The notes: generated by a model from the sequence alone, not told the origin. Positions 1-10,073 are shown, numbered from the stretch's first letter. The stretch is 64,000 nucleotides of DNA from CAVPFA01 sp963703655 (GCA_963703655.1 CAVPFA010000003.1:1240001-1304000), one strand, 5' to 3'. Translations and numbers: made by a program.

Positions 1-204
1 TCGATCGGTTGGATCGGACATGGTCGTCCCCCTTGTCGGTCGGTCGCCCTGCTCACGTCAGGCGAGTCTGCACAGTGCCTCCGTGTCGACCGAGGCTCTC
101 ACCCGTTTCTGCCCCGAGAGTGTAAGGCTGCCCCGGGCAGGGGTCGCCGCGCCGTATCGTGGATACATCAGACGGTCTGGCGGTGGTTACGAGGTGACCC
201 AAAG

Positions 205-2409
205 TTGACGAAGTCCACTCGCACGACTCCGGCTCGGGACTTGGCACCCTCCTCGAACGGCGCCCGCCGAGACGACACGACCGCGGTCTCCCGTCCGCTC
301 GATCCAGCGCCGCTCCGGTTCCGGGGCATCGACACGGCCGAGCTCGTCGAGGACTTCCGGCTCGCCTGCACGTCACGCGCGCTCGATGACCGGGAGATCA
401 CGCTTCAGCGCCAGAGCCGTGTCTTCTTCGAGATAGCCGGAGCGGGCCACGAGGCACTCCTCCTCGCAATGGCCCGGTCCCTCCGCCCCGGCTACGACTG
501 GTTCTTCCCGTACTACCGGGATCAGGCGCTGGTCCTCGGTCTCGGGGTCACGCCACGCGAGATCCTCCTCCAGGCGGTCGGCTCGTCCGAGGACACGAGC
601 TCAGGAGGCCGGCAGATGCCGGCACACTGGGGGAACAAGAAGCTCAACATCGTCACGCAGTCGAGTTGCACGGGAACTCAATGCCTCCCGGCGATCGGGT
701 GCGCGGAGGCCTCCCGCTACATCGCAAGGCGGGACCTGGCGGGGTGCGTCGCCCACGGTGACGAATTGACCTACGTCTCCCTGGGGGAGGGAGCGACCTC
801 CGAAGGCGAGTTCTGGGAAAGTCTGAATACCGCTTGCCGGTTGCACCTCCCCGTGGTGTACCTCGTCGAGGACAACGGTTGGGCCATCTCTGTACGTGCG
901 TCCGACCAGGCGCCGGCTCCGATCTCCGAGCTCGTCCAGGGCTTCCGCGGGTTGGCGATCTACAAGGTGGACGGCACCGACTACTTCGCGTGCCGGTCGC
1001 TCGCTGCGACAGCGACGGCTCGCGTGCGCGCGGGCGAGGGACCATGCCTGATCCATGCCGCCGTGACGCGGCCTTACTCGCACTCGTCACAGGACTCGCA
1101 GTCCAAGTACAGGTCCGCCGAAGACCTGGCACAAGAGGCGACCCACGACCCGATCCTCCGCCTCGAGCGGGAGCTGACCGAAGGTGGCGCGCTCACCGTC
1201 GAAGCCGCAGCAGAGATCCGAGACGGTGTCCGCGCCCTGGTGGCCGAGATCGGACGCGAGGTTCTGGAAGCACGAAGACCGGACCCGGCGACCGTGACCG
1301 ATCAGGTGCTGGCACTGCCTGATGTTCCGGAGCCGACGCCGCGAAAGACCCTGGCGCCGTCAGCCGCGGGCGAGCCCGCCGGCGGGCCTAAGCCCATCGG
1401 CATGGGCGAGGCGATCCGCCTCGCCCTCTTCGAGCAGATGGAGTCCGACGAACGCATCCGGGTGTTCGGGCAGGACGTCGCCGACGCCGGCGAGGACATC
1501 ATCGCCCTCGTGGAGGGAAAGGGCGGCGTCTTCGGCACCACCCACGGGCTCCAACGGGAGTACGGCGTCGCGCGGTGCTTCAACGCGCCGCTTGCAGAGG
1601 CCAACATCGTCGGTCGCGGGATCGGCCAGGCGATACGGGGCCTTCGACCGTGCGCGGAAATTCAGTTTTTCGACTACATCTGGCCGGCGATGATGCAGAT
1701 CCGCTCCGAAGCGGCGACGACGCGATGGCGTTCTGTAGGGCAGTTCACTGTCCCGCTGGTCATCCGGGTCGCCATCGGCGGCTACCTGACCGGGGGCGCG
1801 ATCTGGCACTCTCAATGCGGCGAGTCGATCTTCACGCACATCCCGGGCCTGATAGTTGTCATGCCGTCGCGCTCCAGCGACGCTGCCGGCCTGCTTCGAA
1901 CCGCGTTCCGCTGCGAGGACCCGGTGATGTTCCTCGAGCACAAGCACCTTCTCCGCCAGAAGTACGCCATGGACCCTCCCACGCCGGCCGACTACCTGAT
2001 CCCCCTCGGAAAGGCTGCAACCGTCCGCCCAGGTCGTGACCTCACGATCGTGACCTGGGGCGCGACGGTTCAGAAGTCACTGGAGGCGGCCGAGCAGCTC
2101 GGCGACGACGGCCTGAGCGTCGAGGTCATAGACCTCCGCTCCCTGGTTCCTTGGGACAAAGACGCGGTCGCCTCGTCGGTCGCCCGCACCTCCCGCCTCC
2201 TCGTCGTGCACGAGGACGTGCTCACGAGCGGCTTCGGGGCGGAGGTGGCGGCCTGGGCCGGAGAGGCTTGCTTCAAAGACCTCGACGCGCCGATCTCGAG
2301 GGTCGGGGCGACAGATACGTTCGTTGCCTACGAGCCGACACTGGAGCGCGCGATCCTGCCGCAGACGGACGGCATCGCCGCTGCAGCCCGAGCGGTGCTC
2401 ACCTACTGA
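205..2409 (+). CDS. Fused 2-oxoacid dehydrogenase E1 (alpha+beta), branched-chain type
   Basis: This thiamine-diphosphate enzyme would decarboxylate a 2-oxoacid (probably 2-oxoisovalerate or a relative) and pass the acyl group to an E2 lipoyl protein. Residues about 40-350 are the E1 alpha half, with the ThDP/Mg motif GEGATSEGEF near 193-202 (the usual GDG is GEG here) and the EDNGWAIS segment near 222-229. A Pro/Ala-rich linker precedes the beta half, which starts at GMGEAIRLAL near 399. At 734 residues it matches a natural fusion of two subunits of 330-400 residues. The TTG start is chosen because GAGGTGA at 191-197 sits 7 bases upstream. No E2 or E3 gene is adjacent, so the partner is unknown. 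The 204 bases upstream hold no gene I can support. Confidence 0.88.
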   Translation: MTKSTRTTPARDLAPSSNGARRDDTTAVSRPLDPAPLRFRGIDTAELVEDFRLACTSRALDDREITLQRQSRVFFEIAGAGHEALLLAMARSLRPGYDWFFPYYRDQALVLGLGVTPREILLQAVGSSEDTSSGGRQMPAHWGNKKLNIVTQSSCTGTQCLPAIGCAEASRYIARRDLAGCVAHGDELTYVSLGEGATSEGEFWESLNTACRLHLPVVYLVEDNGWAISVRASDQAPAPISELVQGFRGLAIYKVDGTDYFACRSLAATATARVRAGEGPCLIHAAVTRPYSHSSQDSQSKYRSAEDLAQEATHDPILRLERELTEGGALTVEAAAEIRDGVRALVAEIGREVLEARRPDPATVTDQVLALPDVPEPTPRKTLAPSAAGEPAGGPKPIGMGEAIRLALFEQMESDERIRVFGQDVADAGEDIIALVEGKGGVFGTTHGLQREYGVARCFNAPLAEANIVGRGIGQAIRGLRPCAEIQFFDYIWPAMMQIRSEAATTRWRSVGQFTVPLVIRVAIGGYLTGGAIWHSQCGESIFTHIPGLIVVMPSRSSDAAGLLRTAFRCEDPVMFLEHKHLLRQKYAMDPPTPADYLIPLGKAATVRPGRDLTIVTWGATVQKSLEAAEQLGDDGLSVEVIDLRSLVPWDKDAVASSVARTSRLLVVHEDVLTSGFGAEVAAWAGEACFKDLDAPISRVGATDTFVAYEPTLERAILPQTDGIAAAARAVLTY

Positions 2410-2814
2410 TACAGGCTCGCCACCGGCATCGTCTTGCCCGTCCCGGGGAGGTGCGTCCTTTTGGGGCCTCGCCCTAACCGCCCGCTCGGGGCGAGGCCGG
2501 GGGAGGCTGCACCCGGCGCGTGCTGAGACGCACGGATAGGGGGCCGTGCATCAAGGGCGCTTGCGAGGGCGAGGGGAGAAGGGCGCACGACCCCGGGCAA
2601 GGCCGGTGCGAGCGGATTCCGCGAGTACCAGGCGACGGTCGCTGAACTGTCACCACGCCTCGCTCGTCCACGTGGCTGACAATAAGGGGTCAGTATGAAC
2701 GGACGGCGAACTCCAGGTGACCGCAACTCGGCGTGCCGATGAAACCTGTGCAAATCTCGGGGACCCACGCGCCATCTTGCCGGCGTGCGGCAAAGGCGGG
2801 GGTACCGTGGGGCC
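2410..2814. other. Intergenic region between E1 and phoU
   Basis: About 400 bases without a supported gene. It contains the stem-loop at 2465-2498. The first GTG in frame with phoU is at 2785 and a second is at 2815. I see no clear promoter boxes. Confidence 0.4.
2465..2498. terminator. GC-rich stem-loop downstream of the E1 gene
   Basis: A perfect 10-bp inverted repeat (GGCCTCGCCC at 2465-2474, GGGCGAGGCC at 2489-2498) with a 14-base loop begins 56 bases after the E1 stop. No T-tract follows, so termination is inferred only from position. Confidence 0.4.
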
Positions 2815-3606
2815 GTGGCCTCGTTCGCTCTTCCCGGTGATCACCCCGAGCGCGAAGCGGGACGTAGGAACGAGCCGGCCGAGGCGCTCGCGTTGGACAC
2901 CCCGCTGTCGCCCGGCAACCCTTTGCTCGGGCCCCGCCGGGACCGGCACGACGCCGTTTCGCTTTCGGTCATCGATCGCCAGGTGATCCAGCTCTTCGCA
3001 CTCGTCGAGAACGCAGTCGCTGGGGCGACGCACGCATTGGTCAGCGCCGATCGCGAGGCTGCGCGGACCCTCGTCGCAGCCGACGCCGACATCGACGAGC
3101 TCTACCAGGAGCTCGAGTCGTCGGTCCACGCGCGCCTTCTCGGTGGTTCGGTCAGCTCAGACGAGACCAAATACCTGCTGGCGGTGCTCGGGATGCTCCC
3201 CGAGCTCGAGCGAAGCGGTGATCTTGCCGAGCACGTCGCCAGGCGAGCCACGCGGAACCTACCCGCCGAGATGCCGGCCCGATTGCGCGGGTACGTCCAG
3301 CGGATGGGCGAGGTGGCCTGCTCGATGTGGCGCATGGCGGCAGACGCTTACGGCGGTGACCTCCCCAGCGCCACCGAACGGCTCGAGTCCCTCGACGACG
3401 AGATGGACGACCTCCACGTGACGTTCATCGCGGAGCTCGTAACCGCGGGAACACCCGTGGTGGTGGCGATCGAGCTGGCCCTCGTGGGCCGCTTCTACGA
3501 GCGCTTGGGCGACCACGCAGTCAACCTGGCCCGGCGGGTTCCGAGCCGCCTAAGGCCCATCCTGCTGGGACGGGGCTCGCCGTCAGCCGAGGGCGCCCCC
3601 GAGTAG
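2815..3606 (+). CDS. phoU: PhoU-like phosphate-signalling regulator
   Basis: The helical-bundle protein couples the Pst phosphate transporter to the phosphate two-component system as a negative modulator. From VIDRQVIQLFALVENAVAGA onward the protein is the usual two-copy PhoU three-helix repeat, with acidic E/D-rich metal-binding segments such as ELERSGDLAEHVAR and FYERLGDHAVNLARR. The GTG at 2815 gives 263 residues. The GTG at 2785 would add ten Arg-rich residues. The senX3/regX3-type pair at 10,289-12,498 is its likely partner, but a secretion operon lies between them. No pst genes are in the window. Confidence 0.85.
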   Translation: MASFALPGDHPEREAGRRNEPAEALALDTPLSPGNPLLGPRRDRHDAVSLSVIDRQVIQLFALVENAVAGATHALVSADREAARTLVAADADIDELYQELESSVHARLLGGSVSSDETKYLLAVLGMLPELERSGDLAEHVARRATRNLPAEMPARLRGYVQRMGEVACSMWRMAADAYGGDLPSATERLESLDDEMDDLHVTFIAELVTAGTPVVVAIELALVGRFYERLGDHAVNLARRVPSRLRPILLGRGSPSAEGAPE

Positions 3607-3664
3607 CCGTGGCGGCCGGCGCCGTGGCAGCGGCCCGTCCGGAGCGGCTTCGCCGGCTGACAAC

Positions 3665-5491
3665 TCACCCGGCATTCGCTCGGCCGGCCAACTCGGCGTC
3701 GTCGAACCAGGGCCGCAGGGCGATCCGCGCCGGCGGAAAGCTGCCGTAGACGAGGACGGCCTCGCCAGGTGGGAGCTGGCGCAGCCAACCCGGAGGGGCG
3801 AGCGCCTTCACCGTGACGGCCTCTGTGCGACTGCGCCGGCCGTCGTCGCCGACGGTCCAGGAGTGCTCGGCCGTCTCCTCGTCGCCGAGCAACCCGCTCA
3901 TGTGCTGCAAGGTGACGGGGTCGGCGATGCCCGAGCAGACGAGTTTTGCGCGGTGGTTGTTCACGACGGTCGCCCAGCGGCCTCCATAGCGCGACTCCAC
4001 CTGCGCCAGATCCTGCCAGACGGTCACGAGCTGAACTCCGTGACCTGCCGCCGTCGCCACGACACGGTCCAAATCGGCGAGCGGGGCGACGTTCGCGGCC
4101 TCGTCCAGCACGATCAAAAGCGGCGGGTCGAGCGGCAGGCCCGTCGCAGCCGCCCGCTCGAAGGCCGCATCCAGTACCTCACGCACGATCGCAGTGAACA
4201 CCGGAGCCAACCGCTCCTGTTCTCTGGCGGGCGCACAGCAGAACAGAGAATCAGCAGTGCCGGCTACGAGCGCGGCAGGGTCGATGTCGCACCTCTCGGC
4301 CGAAGCTGCGACCGCGGGGTCGGCGAAGGCAGCGAGCACGGTCTCAGCCGTCGCGTAGACCGACGCCCGCTGGCGCTCCTCACGCCCGAGACTGGCTCGC
4401 GCGGCTCGCAGCGCCTCGGGGACACCGGCGAGCTCGAGTGCGAGGAGAACCTCGGTCGTCTCCTCCTCGTCAAGCCACCGGACCACGTCAGCCATCGAGG
4501 CGCCGGCCGTCGCGGCGGCGAACAGCAGCGGGGCGAGAAGCTTCTCTGCGTTCGCATACCAGAAACCAGCGTCCTCCATCCCCCCATCCCCCGCCCTGGC
4601 CACCGAGCACAGAGCCGAAGCGATCTGGCGGGCCCCCGGCCAGGTGATGGCCCTTGCGAGGGGCGACCATCCGGCCGCCAGACATCCGCCGCCGACCGAT
4701 CCCAGCGAGCCGGTCGGGTCGTAGTACTGCACCTCCCCGAGTGAGCTGCGCCACTCGAAGGTCTCGTGGAGCAAGTCGGCCTTGACGCTCGTAGCGAGAA
4801 GCGGCCCCCGCCATTCGAGGATCGCCGGAATCGCGAGCCCGGTCGTCTTGCCCGACTGAGTCGGGCCGACGACCATGACCGAGTGGTTGGACTCAGCCGC
4901 GAGCAGCCGCCCCGCCTGAGTCCCGAGAACGATGCGGTCACCCGTCGGTCTTCGAACCCGTAGGGGCCGCAGATCGCGAGGATGAGCCCATCCCCGCGGC
5001 TGGCGCGACGCCGGCCGTCGACGCGCGGCCGGCTGTCGGCGCGACGCCGCTCTCGGGCTCCACGCGGGTGATTGCCGCGAGGCCTGCGGCTGGCGTGACG
5101 ACGGCCGTCGGCGCCACGCCTGGCGGCTCATCACCACACCGAGAACAACGGCGAGAACGACGAGCCCAGAGAGCCCGGCATCGGTCAGACCGCTAGCCGG
5201 AAGGCTGCGGCGAACAAGCGGAGGCCACGCCTGACGCGCCATGTTCGGGTGCGCGATCAGGCGCGCGAGAAGCGCCGGAGCGTCGCCCACCGGCACCTCC
5301 CGCCACCGTCCCGAGGCTGCGAGTGTGAGAAACCCACCCCCGAGCCAGACGACCCACGACAAGACCAGGTAGCCGGTGAGCGCCGCGAATCCCAGCCGGT
5401 CCCAGCCGTGGCTGTCGAACGAACGGCGGGATGACCCGCCGCGGCCATGCCGAGTGCCGCGAGGGGGCGGACCGGATCGGGACCAGCTCAC
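3665..5491 (-). CDS. TraG/VirD4-like type IV secretion coupling ATPase
   Basis: A membrane-anchored P-loop ATPase of 608 residues, the last gene of the minus-strand secretion operon. Two membrane segments lie near residues 33-60 and 105-122. A basic Arg/Pro/Ser-rich linker follows (about 125-180). Walker A is GPTQSGKTT near 209-217 and Walker B is LLIVLDEAA near 458-466. The QDLAQVESRYG segment and the HMSGLLGD region are typical of TraG/VirD4 proteins. In such systems the protein feeds DNA or protein substrate to the channel. Its start overlaps the stop of the upstream VirB4-like gene by four bases (ATGA). No relaxase is nearby, so the substrate is unknown. Confidence 0.85.
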   Translation of the reverse strand: MSWSRSGPPPRGTRHGRGGSSRRSFDSHGWDRLGFAALTGYLVLSWVVWLGGGFLTLAASGRWREVPVGDAPALLARLIAHPNMARQAWPPLVRRSLPASGLTDAGLSGLVVLAVVLGVVMSRQAWRRRPSSRQPQASRQSPAWSPRAASRRQPAARRRPASRQPRGWAHPRDLRPLRVRRPTGDRIVLGTQAGRLLAAESNHSVMVVGPTQSGKTTGLAIPAILEWRGPLLATSVKADLLHETFEWRSSLGEVQYYDPTGSLGSVGGGCLAAGWSPLARAITWPGARQIASALCSVARAGDGGMEDAGFWYANAEKLLAPLLFAAATAGASMADVVRWLDEEETTEVLLALELAGVPEALRAARASLGREERQRASVYATAETVLAAFADPAVAASAERCDIDPAALVAGTADSLFCCAPAREQERLAPVFTAIVREVLDAAFERAAATGLPLDPPLLIVLDEAANVAPLADLDRVVATAAGHGVQLVTVWQDLAQVESRYGGRWATVVNNHRAKLVCSGIADPVTLQHMSGLLGDEETAEHSWTVGDDGRRSRTEAVTVKALAPPGWLRQLPPGEAVLVYGSFPPARIALRPWFDDAELAGRANAG

Positions 5492-6783
5492 AGCAAGGTT
5501 CGATCGTCGCTGCCTGACGGCACCTCGGCCACGCCTGGGCCTCGGTCCACCAGCCGCGCGTCCGTGTCGACCACCGCACGCTCCTCAGGTCCAAGCAGGT
5601 GCTCGACAAGGTAACGACGCCCGCCGACCCTCCAGAGCGCCACACCCCTTCGTAGCCGTGGCAACATCTCGAGCTCCGTTTGGGAGCATCCGAGCAGGTC
5701 GGCCAGAACCGACAATTCTGAGGCGGGTTGGGCGTAGCAGACCACGGTCTCCGAGTCGGCGAGCAGTCCCTCGGCCAGTCGGCTCTGCTCGCTCCCGGCG
5801 GGGCCGCTCGCCCCGAGGTCCGACGCGCGGTGACAGACGGCCACGTTTGCAAGGCCCGATGAGCGAGCCAGCTTCCAGGAGGACCGGAGATAGCGGGCCA
5901 CTGCGAGATCGGACAGGATCGCCCAAGCCTCGTCGACCACCAGAATGGTGTGGGCTTCGCTGTTGGCCGTCATGGCCTGCAACCACGCCGAGGCGCACAC
6001 CATGAGCGCGCCGAGCGCTTCGGAGTGGTAGACGGCCGAGAGGTCGACGACAAGAACACCGGATCCGGGATCGATGCCCGATGTCGTCGGCCCGTCGAAC
6101 ATCCCTGCGAGATCACCCTCGACGAGGCGCCGCAGCTCGAGGCCGACGTCCCTTCCGTCCACCTCGAGCCCGGCCTTGGTCGTTCCTACGATCCTCGCCG
6201 ATTCGGCGAGCGGTCGAAGAAGCGAGCGGACGACGTCCGGCAGCGTCGGCGGGCCGGCGCCGCGTTCCTGGTTCGCCCGGGTGACCGCGCCGAGCGCAAG
6301 CTCGAGCGCCGCATGCTCGCGAGGCGAGAGAGAACGCCGCAGGCATGCCGCAGCGAGCGTCCCGAGCAGCGCGAGGCGCTGCCTCGGCATTCCTGCGCCC
6401 GGCGGCGCCGAGGGACCCTCGAGCGGGTTGACCCGGATCGGACCGCCGGGTGCCAGGGTCAGAGGATTCGAGCCGAGCGCCCGGGCGAGCGGCCCGTACT
6501 CGCCCTTCGGGTCGAGAACGGCGACCTGTCGCCCGAACGCCGCGTGCCGGAGCAGGTAGGTCTTGACGAGGGCGCTCTTGCCCCGTCCGATCTGGCCGAG
6601 CACTGTGACGTTCGGATTCGTCACGGTGCCCGCCGCATACAGCTCGAAGGGATCGTGGGCAAACGGCCCACCCACGAGATCCTGGCCGATGAGCACCCGG
6701 CTGGCGGAAAGCGGAGCCGACGCGGCAAATGGATAGGCGGCGCCGAGCTGGGCCGTGGTGGACTCGTGCGCGGGGAGCTTCAT
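5488..6783 (-). CDS. VirB4/TraC-like type IV secretion ATPase
   Basis: The protein powers a type IV secretion channel. The ATG at 6783 overlaps the previous stop as ATGA and gives 431 residues. The same frame stays open further upstream, but that stretch is an Arg-rich shadow of the upstream gene. Walker A is GQIGRGKSA near 63-71, followed by AVLDPKGEYG, and Walker B is TILVVDEAWAIL near 278-289. This ATPase-only layout, with the VirB4 N-terminal half supplied by a separate SCO6880-like protein, is what I recall from actinobacterial clusters. It lies between that gene and the TraG-like gene. Confidence 0.82.
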   Translation of the reverse strand: MKLPAHESTTAQLGAAYPFAASAPLSASRVLIGQDLVGGPFAHDPFELYAAGTVTNPNVTVLGQIGRGKSALVKTYLLRHAAFGRQVAVLDPKGEYGPLARALGSNPLTLAPGGPIRVNPLEGPSAPPGAGMPRQRLALLGTLAAACLRRSLSPREHAALELALGAVTRANQERGAGPPTLPDVVRSLLRPLAESARIVGTTKAGLEVDGRDVGLELRRLVEGDLAGMFDGPTTSGIDPGSGVLVVDLSAVYHSEALGALMVCASAWLQAMTANSEAHTILVVDEAWAILSDLAVARYLRSSWKLARSSGLANVAVCHRASDLGASGPAGSEQSRLAEGLLADSETVVCYAQPASELSVLADLLGCSQTELEMLPRLRRGVALWRVGGRRYLVEHLLGPEERAVVDTDARLVDRGPGVAEVPSGSDDRTLL

Positions 6784-8151
6784 GCGCAGCCACGTCCGGT
6801 CGGGAGGGTGCAGGTGTACCCCTCCTCCTGGGCGCCGTACATGCGGTGAAGCTCGAGTTGAGCATGAGCCGCCGTCTGCTCGAGGCGTCCGCAGGCGGCG
6901 GCGAGGGCCGCCTCGTCGTCGGCGGTGACCGCCAGGTAACCGGTGAAGCGGAAGGCGGCATGGCCCTCGGCAAGCTCGGCCTCCCGGCGAGTGGTGGCGT
7001 CGTGCTCGTGCCGAGTGCGAGCCGAGACGGCAAATCCGTGATGCCGCCGCAGCTCGGCGTCGGCCACCCCCGACGTCCGATCGTGCTCGGCCCGTCGCAC
7101 CGCGCGCAGCGGCGCGACCGGTGCCATCGTCACCGCGATCGTCCGTCGTAGACCGCCTTCGAGCAGCAAAGGGAGCAGGAAGCCGCTTCCAACGGCAGTG
7201 CGCGGCCACTCGGCGATCCAGTAGACCGCGTGCCAGGTCGCGTCCGTCCTTAGGCCCGACCAGCTCTCGTCGACGCCGAGCGGCCAGGGCCAGCCGTCGG
7301 CGACGCCGCCGGGCGCCCCAGCAACCGCCGATGAGCTTCTGAGAACCTCGGCGAGGGCCGGGGGCGACAAGACCCCGTCGACCTCGAGGCCTGCGGCGCT
7401 GCAGCGCCGTTCGAGCGCGTCGAGCTCCGCTACGATCCGTTCGCCCGTGTCGCCTCCCCGGCGCCGGCCCGGCCCGGCCCCGGCCCGGACCGACAGGGCG
7501 ACCAGAACGTCGTGCCGCCACAGCACCGGGGTGGCCCGCCCGAGGAACGACCGGTAGCTGCCGGCGGCGATCCCGCGGTCTTTTCCTGCACACGGTGCCG
7601 CCGGGTCGGCGAAACCACCGGGCTGACAGCGCGCCATCCATTGCAGACGGTGCAGAGCTCCGCCTTCACGCGCCAACGCGGCCAGCACCCCGGACCAGGC
7701 CGCGGACGCGCCGAGCCCGATCCACCTCGTCTCCCAAGGCGAAACCAGACCCCCCGATCCGCACGGCCGCCGTCCAAGTGCCCGCCGCGCGGTCGACGAC
7801 GATCCCGATCCGCCTGCCGGCGGCGCCGGTCGGCACCTCGTCGAGCTCGAGGGTTGAGAACGCGCCACGCTTCCGGCGAGCGGGACGCAACTGACGCGCC
7901 GCGTGCGAGACCACGACGGGCGTCCACTGCTCGGCACTTCGGCCGGCGAGCGGCCATGTGGCGAACGCCGCGGCGCCGGCGACCACCACGAAGGCGAGCA
8001 GCGCTCCGGCGGCTCCTCCGACGGAGCGCAACGACAGGACGGCGATGACGAGGCCGGCGCCCACGGCGGCGAGCTGGCCACCGCGCCAGCCCGCAACGAG
8101 ACCGCGCCGGCTACGCGGCCCGAGCTGGTAACGCGGTACCTGGTCAGCCAT
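6780..8151 (-). CDS. SCO6880-family type IV secretion protein, interrupted by one frameshift
   Basis: The ATG at 8151 overlaps the TrbL-like stop. The N-terminal part has two hydrophobic segments (GGQLAAVGAGLVIAVLSL and the run after it) as in PrgI/SCO6880-type proteins, and reads well to about GFALGDEVDR. The C-terminal part continues in the next frame from about GLGASAAWSGVLAALAREGG to the stop at 6780, ending YTCTLPTGRG. The shift lies between about 7,715 and 7,755, where the plus strand has a run of six C (7750-7755). Removing one base restores a single protein of about 456 residues. This is either a sequencing indel or a real mutation that would knock out the secretion operon. Confidence 0.75.
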
Positions 8152-9778
8152 GGTTCCGGTCTTCCTCGTCGAGCTCGGCCGCCCAGCGCGCATAAGAGGC
8201 CCCGAAGCTGGAATCGCTCGGCTCTGGAGCGTCGGCCGGGACACGGTTGGAGGCGTCGGCACCCACCGCCTCGACGGCCGCGGACGAGCCGGCGTCAGGT
8301 GTGGGCTCGGTCGGCACAGCCTCAACCGCGGAACCCGGTGAGCCGGCGCCAGGAGTTGGCTCGGTGGGAGCGGCTGCACCGCGGGAGCCCGGTGAACCCG
8401 CGTGCTCGGTGGGCGCGGCCGCGCCGGCGGAGCCGGGAGAGCCGGCACCAGGCGGGGATTCAGTGGGCGCTGCCGCGCCGGCGGAGCCGGGAGAGCCGGC
8501 ACCAGGCGGGGATTCAGTGGGCGCTGCCGCGCCGGCGGAGCCGGGAGAGCCGGCGGAACCCGGTGGCTCGGTGGGGTCGGACGGCGCAGGGCTGCCGTCG
8601 GCCGGGCCGGCGGAACCTCTATTGGCCACGTATCGATCCGGACCATAGGGTCCCGCGCCGAGGGCCGCGCCGCCGACCCCCAAACCGGACAGGTCCACGG
8701 CCGAACCATCCCCAGCGCCGCCGGCACCGCCGGGCCTCCCCGTTGTGAACCGATGCGCGGCCTGAAATGGCCGTCGATTGAGGCCCTCGAGATGGGCTGC
8801 CGCTCCCGCCTCGACCGCGGGCACGAGCTTCAGCAGAGCAAACGGCGCGAACGCTGCAACAGCGAGCAGGGCAATACCTTCGACGACGCCTGCCACGCCA
8901 CTCGAATCTCCAAGCAACCCCGCCGCGAGCGCCAGCACTGCCGCGATCACGAGCTTCGAGAGCACGAGGGCAGCGAGGGTCTCGCCGAGCCTGCGTGCCC
9001 AGTGGGACGTCGCCGGCCATGCGACGCCCGCCAGCGCGAGCGGCAGGAACAAGGAGGCGGCAGCGATGGCCGCCGAGCGGACGGCGAGCTCGAGCCAGAG
9101 CACGAAAGCGACGAGCGCGCCGGCCAGCACGACGAGAAACGACCCGAAAGCTGCGAGCCCGATTCCTCCGGCTCGGTCCAGCTCCGTGACAAGTCCCAGC
9201 AACAGTCGGCGCGTGGGGTCCCCCGCCGCGCGGAGAACCATCGCGCTTGCTTGGTCGGTGGCCGCCAGCCCGAGCGCCACGAGCTGCACGCTCACGCCCG
9301 TGAACAACAACGCGAGGGGCAGCCGTACGAGCGCGCTCCGCAGCAACGTTCCCGGCTCCTGGCGGACGATCGCCTGTACGGCACCGACGGCCAGTAGGGG
9401 TAGCGCGATGGCGGCACTCAGCACGACCATGACCTCGAACTCGTTGCCGAACGCCGTCCCGGAAACCACTGGTTCGCTGCTCGCCGAGAGAGCCTTGCCG
9501 AGAACACCCACAAGGGAGCCGGCACCGGTTGCCACCCACACGAGAAGCCCGTGGAAGAACCCGCCAAGGAGTGCCTTGGTGAGCGAGCCGGCCAGACCCG
9601 ATGCCCCGACACCTTCGAAGACGCCGGTGAGCGTGTGCGACAGCCCCCCGACTGTGCCCGCGATCGATCGCAGGATCCCACCGATCCCACCGCTGCTCGC
9701 TCGCGATCCCGAGCCCGTGGCGAGGGCGTGGGCGTGACCGATGAGCGCCAGGTGGCGGTAGGGGTCAATGGATCCCAT
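8144..9778 (-). CDS. TrbL/VirB6-like polytopic membrane protein with repetitive tail
   Basis: A 544-residue inner-membrane protein, the likely channel platform of the secretion system. After a glycine-rich N-terminus there are about six to eight hydrophobic segments between residues 70 and 335, including VMVVLSAAIALPLLAVGAV and LVVLAGALVAFVLWLELAV. This is the layout of TrbL/VirB6 proteins. The last 200 residues are a Pro/Gly/Ser/Ala-rich tail with near-identical repeats (PTESPPGAGSPGSAGAAA) encoded by 54-base DNA repeats. The start at 9778 overlaps the end of the DUF6112 gene by 14 bases, so the genes are translationally coupled. Confidence 0.78.
   Translation of the reverse strand: MGSIDPYRHLALIGHAHALATGSGSRASSGGIGGILRSIAGTVGGLSHTLTGVFEGVGASGLAGSLTKALLGGFFHGLLVWVATGAGSLVGVLGKALSASSEPVVSGTAFGNEFEVMVVLSAAIALPLLAVGAVQAIVRQEPGTLLRSALVRLPLALLFTGVSVQLVALGLAATDQASAMVLRAAGDPTRRLLLGLVTELDRAGGIGLAAFGSFLVVLAGALVAFVLWLELAVRSAAIAAASLFLPLALAGVAWPATSHWARRLGETLAALVLSKLVIAAVLALAAGLLGDSSGVAGVVEGIALLAVAAFAPFALLKLVPAVEAGAAAHLEGLNRRPFQAAHRFTTGRPGGAGGAGDGSAVDLSGLGVGGAALGAGPYGPDRYVANRGSAGPADGSPAPSDPTEPPGSAGSPGSAGAAAPTESPPGAGSPGSAGAAAPTESPPGAGSPGSAGAAAPTEHAGSPGSRGAAAPTEPTPGAGSPGSAVEAVPTEPTPDAGSSAAVEAVGADASNRVPADAPEPSDSSFGASYARWAAELDEEDRNHG
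8418..8561. repeat. 54-bp tandem repeat in the TrbL-like tail
   Basis: Two full copies (8418-8471, 8472-8525) and a 36-base partial copy (8526-8561) are essentially identical. Weaker copies extend toward 8,240. The unit is 18 codons, so copy-number change keeps the frame and only lengthens the tail. Confidence 0.9.
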
Positions 9779-10073
9779 GGCCTGCCTGGAAGAGGAAGTT
9801 GACGAGCGTGGGAGCCGCCCCGATGACGAGTGCGGCTGCGCCCGAAACGAGCACGGCTTTGCGGCCCGTTGTGGCGTACTGGTAGTTGTTCGTGTGGCTT
9901 CCCACGGCCCAGGCCGCCGCGCCGAGCACGAGCCCGACGAGCGATGCCACGAGTGCCCACCAGCCGAGACCGTTGGTGAGCTGCTGAATAGTGGACCGGC
10001 CTGGCAGCGCCGACGAGCTCGGGTCCATCGAGACGATGCCGGCGAAGATCAGAGCGAGCACAGAGGTGGTCAT
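9765..10073 (-). CDS. DUF6112-type small pilin-like membrane protein
   Basis: The ATG at 10073 (MTTSVLALIFAGI) gives 102 residues. The open frame upstream of it is not convincing. The protein has a hydrophobic N-terminal segment, then two membrane helices (WWALVASLVGLVLGAAAWAV and KAVLVSGAAALVIGAAPTLV), the pattern of VirB2/TrbC-like subunits grouped as DUF6112 in actinobacteria. It is the first gene of the five-gene secretion operon that runs down to 3665. The histidine kinase gene starts divergently 216 bases away, so both promoters lie in 10,074-10,288. Confidence 0.75.
   Translation of the reverse strand: MTTSVLALIFAGIVSMDPSSSALPGRSTIQQLTNGLGWWALVASLVGLVLGAAAWAVGSHTNNYQYATTGRKAVLVSGAAALVIGAAPTLVNFLFQAGHGIH

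Noticed and set aside
2403..3129. Minus-strand frames opposite the E1-phoU interval
   Set aside because: Codon pattern and composition fit shadows of phoU and of G+C-rich non-coding DNA.
5488..7641. A 717-residue version of the VirB4-like ATPase
   Set aside because: The first 286 codons are Arg-rich and antisense-like, overlap the SCO6880-like gene entirely, and the ATGA-coupled start at 6783 gives the normal protein.
8240..8561. CRISPR-like array
   Set aside because: The 54-base units are contiguous, without unique spacers, and are in-frame coding repeats of the TrbL-like tail.
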